Shown here: positions 14,341 to 24,290 of the stretch, one piece after another
Layout of the letters: every line of letters starts with the position of its first letter
Position numbering within the stretch: position 1 is the first letter of the stretch
Assembly: GCA_003254905.1 (NCBI GenBank)
Contig: QANU01064559.1
Location: forward strand, 184,504-248,503
From: Nissolia schottii
Taxonomy: Eukaryota > Streptophyta > Magnoliopsida > Fabales > Fabaceae
Direction of reading: 5' to 3'
DNA length: 64,000 bases
Notes under the pieces: model-generated
Told to the model about the DNA's origin: nothing
What the model saw: only the letters and a program-made list of their open reading frames with translations
The model's database searches: none
Position numbers and translations under genes: made by a program

Positions 14341-15577
14341 AATGAAAGATGGAAATTAATCCAAAAAATCATTTTGGATGAAAAATAGAAAATTATAGGT
14401 TATAAAAAATGCATATTACTGAAAACGATTTTTTGAGTAGAAATACAACGCTAGAACCTATAGAAAAATACCCATTAATAAAAAGTTTGTTTTTAAAAAC
14501 AAAAAAAAAGGATATAACGAATGAAAGATGACCATTAATCTAAGAAATTACATTTGATGAAAAAGAGAAAGTTTTTAGGCTGTGGAAAATGCATATTACC
14601 AAAAACCATTTTCGAGCATAAATATAAGGCTTTCATTTAAAATTGACTTTCAGAAAAGTGCATTTTCTGTAGCTTATGACCTTCTATTATTAGCAAAAAA
14701 TGACTTCTTAAATTAATGACCATCTTTATAGGCTATAGTCATGTTTTCTTTGTTAAAATTGAAACTTTAGCATAAATGGACCTTTTTCGCAGGTTATAGA
14801 GCCTTGCATTTTCGTTCAAAAATAATTTTTGATAAAATGCAATTTCGTTAGCCCATATAAACTTCTCTTTTTCATTGAAAACGACATCTTGGATCAATGA
14901 CCATCTTTCATAGGTTATAGCCTTGTCTTCTTCATCAAAAACAAACTTAGTTGTTAATAGGCATTTTTCATGGACTATAACCATGAATTTTCACTCAAAA
15001 ATGATTTTCAGTAAAGTGTAATTCCTATAGCGTATGACATTCTCTTTTTCACTAAAAATGACTTTTTGGATTAATGACCATCTTCCATACCCTTGTCTTC
15101 TTCATTAAAAAAAAACTTATCATTAATATGTATCTTTTGTAGGTTATAACCTATGATTTTGGCACAAAAATAGTTTCCAGTAAAGTGTGATTTTAGTAGT
15201 GTACGACCTTCTCTATTTCATTAAAATGACTTCTTGGATTAATGACCATATTCCATTGGCTATATAGCCTTGTATTCTTCATTAAAAACAAACTTTATTG
15301 TTAATAAGCATTTTTATAGACTATATAACATTGAATTTTCGCTCAAAAATGGTTTTTTTGATAAAGTGCAATTCTTGTAGCATATGGTCTTCTCTATCTC
15401 TCTAAAAATGAATTATTGGATCAATGATCATCTTCCATATTCTATAGCCTGGTCTTCTTTATTAAAAACAAACCATATCATTAACATACATTTTTTGTAG
15501 GCTACCTTTGATTTTCACTGAAAAATGGTTTTTGGTAAAGTGCAATTTCCATGCGTATGACATTATCTTTTTGATTA
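14341..15577. repeat. Satellite block A, near-identical copy of 16776-18012
   Basis: Bounded by N at 14340 and 15578. It matches 16776-18012 base for base at a constant offset of 2435, apart from at least two single-base differences (near 15478 and 15561). It starts with reverse-oriented units (to about 14630) and then switches to forward units, exactly as the main copy does at 17065/17066. Ancient array copies would not normally keep the same junction and near-perfect identity while neighbouring repeats differ widely, so a gap-filling duplicate is likely. A very recent segmental duplication remains possible. Confidence 0.8.
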
Positions 15578-15578
15578 N

Positions 15579-17065
15579 GTTCATCAACAAAAAATTCTTT
15601 GTAATTAAAAAGACAATGCTATAAACTATGTAAAATGTGTACGAATTGTGTCCCATATAAATTGTGTCTCATATAATATATGGTTTAATAATCATAGAAA
15701 CGTTAAATCTATTGACCTATTATTAACTACGAATAATCATGTATGTAAAGATATGACTATATGAATGATAAATATGACTATTGGAATGAGTATCATGGAA
15801 ACACCCTTTCATGTCTATATAAAGAAAGGTCATGATCCTCTCTCCACCAAGGATTAGAAATCAATATCTATATCAATATTGTGCTATTAAGAAAGTGGTC
15901 AAGAGGGAGAAATAACCATATTTTATATTCTAATTGTTCATGGATTGTTCCATTGATTAAAGATTATGGAGCGTTGATGAATCTTCATGCACGACAATAA
16001 CTTCTTTTCATGGTGAACGATACACTATCTTTATCTTAACCATGTGAAAAAAATATTTGAAGTTCTAAGATCCTAGAATATACTGTGTTTATGATAATTG
16101 TTTGATGCATAAACCAATTATTGCTTACAAAATGTCAATCAACCAAAAAATCATTTTTAACATAAGACAAGGCTTATGAAAAATGTTAATTGATCCAAAA
16201 ACCATTTGTAACTAAAAATACAAGGTTATAGACTATGAAAAATGCTTGGCAATAAAAAATAATTTTAATTAAAAAGACAAGACTATAAGTTACAAAAAAT
16301 TCTCATCAACCAAAATATCACTTTTAACTAAAAAGACACAACTATAACCTATGAAAAATGCCCATTAATAAAAAAAGTTTGTTTTTAATGAAAAAGACAA
16401 GACTTGCCTATGAAAGATAACCATTATTAATTCAATAAATCATTTTTGATAAAAAAAAATAGAAGGTTGAAGGTTATGAGAAGTGCATATTACCGAAAAT
16501 CATCTTTTAAGCAAAAAATACAAGGCTATATAGCCAATAAAAAGTGCCCTTTAATAAAAAGAGTTGTTTTTAACCAAAAAGACAAGGCTATAGCCCATGA
16601 AAGATGTTCACTAATCCAAGAAATCATTTTTGATGTAAAAGAGAAGGTTATAGGCTATGTAAAATGCATATTACTAAAAACCACTTTTAGAAGAAACATA
16701 AAGCTATATAGCCTATGAAAAATTCTTATTAATTAAAAAAATATTTGTTTTTAATGAAAATACAAGGTTATAGCCAATGAAAGATGGAAATTAATCCAAA
16801 AAATCATTTTGGATGAAAAATAGAAAATTATAGGTTATAAAAAATGCATATTACTGAAAACGATTTTTTGAGTAGAAATACAACGCTAGAACCTATAGAA
16901 AAATACCCATTAATAAAAAGTTTGTTTTTAAAAACAAAAAAAAAGGATATAACGAATGAAAGATGACCATTAATCTAAGAAATTACATTTGATGAAAAAG
17001 AGAAAGTTTTTAGGCTGTGGAAAATGCATATTACCAAAAACCATTTTCGAGCATAAATATAAGGC
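15579..17065 (-). repeat. Satellite array, reverse-oriented segment
   Basis: Tandem ~58-62 bp monomers follow the pattern TCAAAAAATCATTTTTAACTA, AAAAGACAAGGCTATAG, CCTATGAAAAATG. At the left edge (16130-16380) the monomers look like single-type repeats. From about 16380 they fall into a repeating order of three variants (AATAAAAAGTTTG, CCAAGAAATCATTTTTGAT, ACCGAAAACCATTTT), giving a ~177-bp higher-order unit. The segment is interrupted by the solo LTR at 15638-16129. Short open frames run through it only because units lack stops in some frames. Confidence 0.85.
15638..16129. mobile_element. Solo LTR, 492 bp, inside the satellite array
   Basis: It starts TGTACGAATTG and ends TTGCTTACA, so it has TG...CA ends with a short TGTA/TACA inverted terminus. 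It is flanked by a perfect 5-bp target duplication AAATG at 15633-15637 and 16130-16134. Removing it together with one duplication restores a continuous satellite monomer. A TATA-like stretch CTATATAAAGAAAGG lies in its middle (about 15814-15830), as expected for an LTR promoter on the plus strand. The length fits a Ty1/copia-type LTR. No internal region remains, so it is best read as a solo LTR produced by LTR-LTR recombination. Confidence 0.85.
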
Positions 17066-18599
17066 TTTCATTTAAAATTGACTTTCAGAAAAGTGCATTT
17101 TCTGTAGCTTATGACCTTCTATTATTAGCAAAAAATGACTTCTTAAATTAATGACCATCTTTATAGGCTATAGTCATGTTTTCTTTGTTAAAATTGAAAC
17201 TTTAGCATAAATGGACCTTTTTCGCAGGTTATAGAGCCTTGCATTTTCGTTCAAAAATAATTTTTGATAAAATGCAATTTCGTTAGCCCATATAAACTTC
17301 TCTTTTTCATTGAAAACGACATCTTGGATCAATGACCATCTTTCATAGGTTATAGCCTTGTCTTCTTCATCAAAAACAAACTTAGTTGTTAATAGGCATT
17401 TTTCATGGACTATAACCATGAATTTTCACTCAAAAATGATTTTCAGTAAAGTGTAATTCCTATAGCGTATGACATTCTCTTTTTCACTAAAAATGACTTT
17501 TTGGATTAATGACCATCTTCCATACCCTTGTCTTCTTCATTAAAAAAAAACTTATCATTAATATGTATCTTTTGTAGGTTATAACCTATGATTTTGGCAC
17601 AAAAATAGTTTCCAGTAAAGTGTGATTTTAGTAGTGTACGACCTTCTCTATTTCATTAAAATGACTTCTTGGATTAATGACCATATTCCATTGGCTATAT
17701 AGCCTTGTATTCTTCATTAAAAACAAACTTTATTGTTAATAAGCATTTTTATAGACTATATAACATTGAATTTTCGCTCAAAAATGGTTTTTTTGATAAA
17801 GTGCAATTCTTGTAGCATATGGTCTTCTCTATCTCTCTAAAAATGAATTATTGGATCAATGATCATCTTCCATATTCTATAGCCTGGTCTTCTTTATTAA
17901 AAACAAACCATATCGTTAACATACATTTTTTGTAGGCTACCTTTGATTTTCACTGAAAAATGGTTTTTGGTAAAGTGCAATTTCCATGCGTATGATATTA
18001 TCTTTTTGATTAAAAATGACTTATTAGATTAATGACCTTCTTTTATAGGCTATAGCCTTGACTTATTCATTAAAAACTAATCTTATCGTTAATATGCATT
18101 TTTCGTAGGCTCTATAGCCTAGAATTTTCACTCAAAAAATGTTTTCCATAAAGTGCAATTTCTGTGGCGTATGACCTTTCCTTTTTTCCTTAAAAAAAAC
18201 TTCTTGGATTAGTGACCATTTTCCATAGGCTACAGTGTTGTCTTTCATAGACTATTGCCTTGTCTTATTTGTTAAAAAGAATCGTTAATATGCATTTTTG
18301 TAGGCTCCTTGGATTTTTGTTTAAAAATGATTTTTGGTAAAGTGTGATTTCCATAGTTTATGACCTTCTCTTTTCCACTAAAATCAACTTCTTTGATTCA
18401 TGGTCATCTTTCATAGGCTATAACAATGTCTTCTTCATTAAAAAAACTTTGTTGTTAATAGACATTTTGCGTAGGCTATAGCCTTGGATTTCCACTCAAA
18501 ATAGGTTTTCGCGAAGATGCAATTTTCGTAGCATATGACCTTCTCTTTTTCATCAAAAATGATTTCTTGTATTAATGATCATCTTTCATAGGCTATGCC
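17066..18599 (+). repeat. Satellite array, forward-oriented higher-order repeat
   Basis: About 8-9 units of a ~175-180 bp repeat. CTTGTCTTCTTCATTAAAAA-type landmarks recur at about 17355, 17527, 17704, 17884 and 18056. Each unit contains three related ~59-bp subunits, recognisable by TTAAAAACAAACTTTATTGTTAA, CACTCAAAAATGGTTTTCGG and CATTAAAAATGACTTCTTGG, and carries the palindrome GGCTATAGCC. It joins the reverse-oriented segment head to head at 17065/17066. It is cut at 18599 by the LTR element and resumes at 22021. Confidence 0.85.
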
Positions 18600-19136
18600 T
18601 ATAACATCCCACTTTTCCTAAGGAAAATTTCACGACAAACACGTTGATTTAGGCGCTTGACATTAATTTAAAATTTCCCCCGTTCCAAATACATGTTTAA
18701 TGAAGACTTTTTAGTAAAGAATGTCTGTGACGTTCGTTAATTTTTCAAAAGCCTGCTTGCACGCGTAACCAGACAGTTAGCAGACAAACTCGACTGGAAA
18801 TTCTATGAATTTTCGAGCCAGGTGGCTCTCTCTCTGTCGCATGGCAATGGACACGCCCCACCACCCACTCCCACCAAACCCATCACCGGCCACATCAAGC
18901 CCATACCCATCATTGTGGGCTACAGCAAAATTCCCCCCTTAAATCCCCCGAGACTCCTCCCTGGTCTCCCTCACTCGAACCCGCCCTCTCTGTTGCTTTC
19001 CCCAGCCTTTCCTTTCTCTTGTTCCCCTCACCATCAAGCTCCCCGAGCCCACCAAGAACACCCCACGACCACAATCGTCCTCAACACCACCTTGGGTTTG
19101 AGCAAGCTTCAAGCACCAAGGGAAGCTCTCCTCAGN

Positions 19137-20335
19137 AATACAACGCTAGAACCTATAGAAAAATACCCATTAATAAAAAGTTTGTTTTTAAAAACAAAAA
19201 AAAAGGATATAACGAATGAAAGATGACCATTAATCTAAGAAATTACATTTGATGAAAAAGAGAAAGTTTTTAGGCTGTGGAAAATGCATATTACCAAAAA
19301 CCATTTTCGAGCATAAATATAAGGCTTTCATTTAAAATTGACTTTCAGAAAAGTGCATTTTCTGTAGCTTATGACCTTCTATTATTAGCAAAAAATGACT
19401 TCTTAAATTAATGACCATCTTTATAGGCTATAGTCATGTTTTCTTTGTTAAAATTGAAACTTTAGCATAAATGGACCTTTTTCGCAGGTTATAGAGCCTT
19501 GCATTTTCGTTCAAAAATAATTTTTGATAAAATGCAATTTCGTTAGCCCATATAAACTTCTCTTTTTCATTGAAAACGACATCTTGGATCAATGACCATC
19601 TTTCATAGGTTATAGCCTTGTCTTCTTCATCAAAAACAAACTTAGTTGTTAATAGGCATTTTTCATGGACTATAACCATGAATTTTCACTCAAAAATGAT
19701 TTTCAGTAAAGTGTAATTCCTATAGCGTATGACATTCTCTTTTTCACTAAAAATGACTTTTTGGATTAATGACCATCTTCCATACCCTTGTCTTCTTCAT
19801 TAAAAAAAAACTTATCATTAATATGTATCTTTTGTAGGTTATAACCTATGATTTTGGCACAAAAATAGTTTCCAGTAAAGTGTGATTTTAGTAGTGTACG
19901 ACCTTCTCTATTTCATTAAAATGACTTCTTGGATTAATGACCATATTCCATTGGCTATATAGCCTTGTATTCTTCATTAAAAACAAACTTTATTGTTAAT
20001 AAGCATTTTTATAGACTATATAACATTGGATTTTCGCTCAAAAATGGTTTTTTTGATAAAGTGCAATTCTTGTAGCATATGGTCTTCTCTATCTCTCTAA
20101 AAATGAATTCTTGGATCAATGATCATCTTCCATATTCTATAGCCTGGTCTTCTTTATTAAAAACAAACCATATCGTTAACATACATTTTTTGTAGGCTAC
20201 CTTTGATTTTCACTGAAAAATGGTTTTTGGTAAAGTGCAATTTCCATGCGTATGATATTATCTTTTTGATTAAAAATGACTTATTAGATTAATGACCTTC
20301 TTTTATAGGCTATAGCCTTGACTTATTCATTAAAA
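19137..20335. repeat. Satellite block B, near-identical copy of 16877-18075
   Basis: It matches the continuous array at a constant offset of 2260, with at least two single-base differences (for example GAATTC versus GAATTA near 20106, and GGATTTT versus GAATTTT near 20030). It sits inside the LTR element and is bounded by single Ns. It includes the same reverse-to-forward junction (19325/19326). Its position inside an unrelated element makes an assembly error the simplest explanation. Confidence 0.85.
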
Positions 20336-21687
20336 NAAACTAAGACCATAATTGAACCTAGGGAACAAGAACGTTTCTTAAGAAGGTTTCGGCCAACCAA
20401 GGCTCGGTGTGCCTTAAAGAAAAGTATGTAGTTATGTAATAGGGATTCCCTTCTCTTCGCAAGTCACAAATGACACGTTCTCGCCAGTTTCGCAAGCTAA
20501 ACTGGTTTAAAGTTTAGAAAACGCAGGCATAGGCCTGAACGCGGGTTTCCACCCAGAAGTCAAGAAAGAATGAAAAGAAACGAAAGGAAAGTTAAGGCTG
20601 CCAGTAAGGGGCATGCAAGAGCTTAAGTCAAGAAGGAAGATAAGCAAGGCACGAGTCCACTCCTGGCACCATCATACGGAGGTCCCCTCACCATCTGACA
20701 TACCAGATGGTCACCTCCGGATGGTCGATCGATGAGGACGTGCCTGCTGACATTCGTGGTTAGCTACCACTCGGGAAAGGAGCGCTGCCTGGTCACCGAT
20801 GAGACGGTAATAGTAAGTGGGTCGTAGCAGAATGGGGACGACGGTCCCACAGAATGCGAAGGAGAAAAGATGCACAAGTAAAGAAACGAAAGAGGACGCA
20901 GCCACAGGGCACGCAAGAGAACCCCCAGCCCCTCATGCATAGAATGAGATTTAATGTTTATATGTGCATGTATATGTATGTACAGTATGGGGGCCCGGTC
21001 TAACTATTCGGAAGTAAGCCCCTCATATTCCCCAAGCTAGGTACGACGAATAATGACAAGCTCATTAAGTAACCTGAATCCCTTAGGTTAAAGATTAGAT
21101 GTCCCCTCATCATGTTGTAACTTAGATAAAGTCGTTCAGGATAGCGAGACTAAAAATGAATTAGGGAATGTAGAATGGCAAGACACTTAGAAATCTCCTG
21201 AGCGGTCTGGATCATAACCGAGTCAAAGAAAAGTAGAAACCACCATAGATAACTACTGAGAACGCATTGTTCTCACCCCCACTCACTTAAGATGCCAGGT
21301 GCCGATGATGACTACTCCGCCGGTGGAGAAGGCTCTGTCGATTTGCATGACCCGACGAACTGACCCGGTCACAAGAATCCTTATGAAAACCCGCGTGTAC
21401 CTGCCAGTTGCTGCTGCTGTTGACCTTTCAGGAACAGGAATCCCTTCGGACCCTGAAGAAGACGACGCCGATGTGATCGAGGAAGAAAGAGGAGAAGACT
21501 TAGGGGACGAACCAGACTTCGAGAGGGAATGGTCATGGCGGCTGCGCAGTGGATTTTGTTCCTTCGGTTTTCGTAATAAGTTTTGCACAGACGCGTCGGG
21601 GGGACCCTCGTTCATATTATATGCTTTTTGTAAAAGTGTGTATTCGACTCTATGGATTACATGTGCGAACAAATACTATGAAGTGTA

Positions 21688-21711
21688 ATATATATATATA
21701 TATATATATAT
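21688..21711. repeat. (AT)n microsatellite within the LTR element
   Basis: About 12 uninterrupted AT dinucleotides. Confidence 0.9.
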
Positions 21712-22020
21712 TGGTATTGCTCTAGTATTGCATGTTGTGTTGATGGACCGCCTTGCATGAATGCTCACCTGTTTGCTAGATTGACAATTTCTCGGATGTC
21801 GATCGTTAAGTCGCAAGGCTCTAACATTTGGATATATCTCTTGTTGCGCGTGGCTCATATTTGTAACTCATGATAAGTATAAAAAGCTTGAACAGATCCT
21901 TAACTTCATAAAAGATATTTTCTATATATATGGACTACGAGTATTCCTGCCAAATAGATAACGCTGTAACCTAGACCTGGATTATGACTTAAGCATAAGC
22001 TAGCTAGTTAGGAAGTTTCA

Positions 22021-24074
22021 ATGCCCATGTCTTCTTCATTAAAAACAAAAACTTATTGTTAATATGCATTTTTCATAGGATTTTCGTTTAAAATTGATTT
22101 TTGATAAAGTGCAATTTCAGTAGTTTATGACATTCTCTTTTCAATTAAAAATGACTTCTTCAAATAATGGTCATCTTTCAAAGGCTCTAGCCTTGTATTA
22201 TTTGTAAAAAAAAAACATTTTTGTCAATGTGCCTTTTTCGTAGGTTATAGCTTTGCATTTTTGTTCTAAAATGATTTTCAATAAAGTGCAATTTTCATAA
22301 AAGTGCAATTTTCATAACGTATGAGCTTCTCCTTTTCATTAAAATAGACTTCTTGGATTAATGATCATCTTCAATAGGTTATAGTCATGTTTTCTTCATT
22401 AAAAACAAAGTTTATTGTTAATAGGAATTTTCACTTAAAAATGGTTTTTAGTAAAATGCAATTTCCATAGCATATGACCTTCTCTTTTTAATTAAAAACA
22501 ACTTCTTGGATTAATGATCATATTTCATAGGTTATTGTCATGTTTTATTCGTTAAAAATAAACTTTATTGTTAATAGGCATTTTTCGTTGGCTGTAGCAT
22601 TGGATTTTCACTCAAACATGGTTTTCGATATAGTGCAATTTCCATTTCATATGGCATTCTCTTTTTCATTAAAAATGAATTCTTAGTTTAATACCATCTT
22701 CCATAGGCTATGGTCGTGTCTTCTTCATTTAAAACAAACCTTCTTGGTAATATACATTTTCACATAGGCTTGGATTTTCACTCAAATATGATTTTCGGTA
22801 AAGTGACATTTCCTTAGCCTATTACCTTCCCTTTTTCATTTAAAACGACTTCTTGGATTAATAACCATCATTCATAGGCTTTTGTCTTGTCTTATTCATT
22901 AAAAACACAGTTTTTCATTAATATGCATTTTTCGTATGCTATATCCTTGGATTTTTTTTTATTAAAATTGATTTTCGTTAAAGTGCAATTTCAGTAGCCT
23001 ATGACCTTCTCTTTTTCATTAAAAATGACTCCTTAAATTAATGGTCCTCTTTTCTAGGCTCTAGCATTGTCTTATTTGTTAAAAACAAACATTTTTGTTA
23101 TTTCTCCTTTTTCTTAGGCTATAATAGCCTTGCATTTTCGTTCAAAAATGATTTTTGGGAAAATGCAATTTCTGTAACCTATGACCTTTTCTTTTCATTA
23201 AAAATGACTTCTTAGATTAATAACCATCTTTCAGTTAAAAATAAACCTTACCGTTTATATGCAATTTTCGTAGGTTATATCCTTGGATCTTCACTTAAAA
23301 TTGAATTTTTTAAAAGTGCAATTTTGTTAGCCTATGACATTCTCTTTTTCATTAAAAATGTCTTTTTGAATTAATGATCATTTTTCATAGGCTATTTCCT
23401 TATCTTATTCGTTAAATATAAAGTTTTTCGTTAATATGTAATTTTTTGTATAAAATTTATTTTCGGTAAAGTGCATTTTTTGTAGCCTATGAACTTCTAT
23501 TTTTAACATAAAAACAACTTCTTAAATTAATGGTCATTTTTCATTGTTTTCGGTAGGTTATATCTTGCATTTTTGTTCAAAATGATTTTCGGTAAAGTGC
23601 AATTTCGTTAGCCTATGACATTCTCTTTTTTACTAATTTTTTTTTGATTAATGGTTATCTATTATAGGCTATAGTTATGTCTTCTTTGTTAAATAAAAAA
23701 ACTTTATTGTTAATATGCATTTTTCATAAACTATAACTTTGAACTTTCATTCAAAAATGGTTTCAGTAAAGTGCAATTTTCGTAACATATGACCTTCAGT
23801 TTTTCATTGAAACGACTTACTAGACTAATGACCATGTTTTACAGGCTGTAGCATTGTCTTCTTCATTAAAAATAAATTTTATCATTAATATGCATTTTTT
23901 TGTAGGCCTTGGATTTTTACTCAAAAATAGTTTTCGGTAAGTGCAATTTTCATAGCGTATGACGTTGTCTTTTTTATTATAAATGACTTCTCAGATTAAT
24001 GACCATCTTTCATAGACTATAGTCATGTCGTCTTTGTTAAAAACAAACTTTATTGTAAATAGGCATTCTTCATA
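22021..24074 (+). repeat. Satellite array, forward segment right of the LTR element
   Basis: Continuation of the forward higher-order array: about 11-12 more units of the ~177-bp trimer. They are more divergent from each other than those at 17066-18599, with deletions of part-units (for example near 22425 and 23450). TATAGCC and CATAGGCTATAG landmarks persist throughout. There is no coding potential. Confidence 0.85.
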
Positions 24075-24290
24075 GTTATAGGCTATGAAAAATTCCTATT
24101 AGCCAAAAAATCAGTTTTAACTATAAAGACAAGGTTACGTTTGGCTATGAAAAATACCTATCAATTAAAAAATAATAATTAAAAAGACATGGCTATGAAA
24201 ATTTCTCGTGAAATATAACAATACATTTTAACTTAAAAAAAAATAAGGCTATAAGCTATGATTTCTTGCATTGCAATCAACCAAAAAAAA
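24075..24290 (-). repeat. Satellite array, right edge, reverse-oriented degenerate monomers
   Basis: At about 24075 orientation switches again (ATAGTTATAGGCTATGAAAAATTCC). Three to four ~58-bp monomers of the simple type follow (AAAAAGACAAGGCTA, CTATGAAAA). They resemble the other array edge at 16130-16330. The array ends near 24290. Confidence 0.75.

Larger units (their letters stand above)
18600..22020 (+). mobile_element. LTR retrotransposon or long solo LTR (Ty3/gypsy-like) with a misassembled interior
   Basis: The element starts TATAACATCCCACTTTTCC and ends GTTAGGAAGTTTCA. The start is one base off the TGTAACATCCC start common in plant gypsy LTRs. It is flanked by a perfect 5-bp target duplication ATGCC at 18595-18599 and 22021-22025, which places both ends exactly. 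Its own sequence is 18600-19135 and 20337-22020, distinctly GC-richer than the surroundings. Between them, bounded by N at 19136 and 20336, lies satellite block B, which does not belong to the element. The frames at 18822-19226 (proline-rich) and 21299-21688 (acidic patch) show no gag, protease, RT or integrase motifs. This is therefore a long solo LTR or a collapsed element; the interior cannot be judged because the joins are artificial. Confidence 0.8.

Noticed and set aside
14739..14984. 81-codon frame on the minus strand, repeated identically at 17174-17419 and 19434-19679
   Set aside because: It is a translation of satellite repeats inside duplicated blocks. The near-177-bp unit length keeps a frame open by chance, and there is no domain or start context.
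18822..19226. Proline-rich 134-codon frame
   Set aside because: It lies in an LTR, crosses an N into unrelated satellite sequence, and its composition reflects C-rich sequence rather than a protein family.
21299..21688. 129-codon frames on both strands
   Set aside because: Within the right part of the LTR element; overlapping open frames on both strands and no gag or other motif.
14341..24290. Regularly spaced repeats considered as a CRISPR-like array
   Set aside because: Units are contiguous and fully repetitive with no unique spacers, and the sequence context is plant nuclear.
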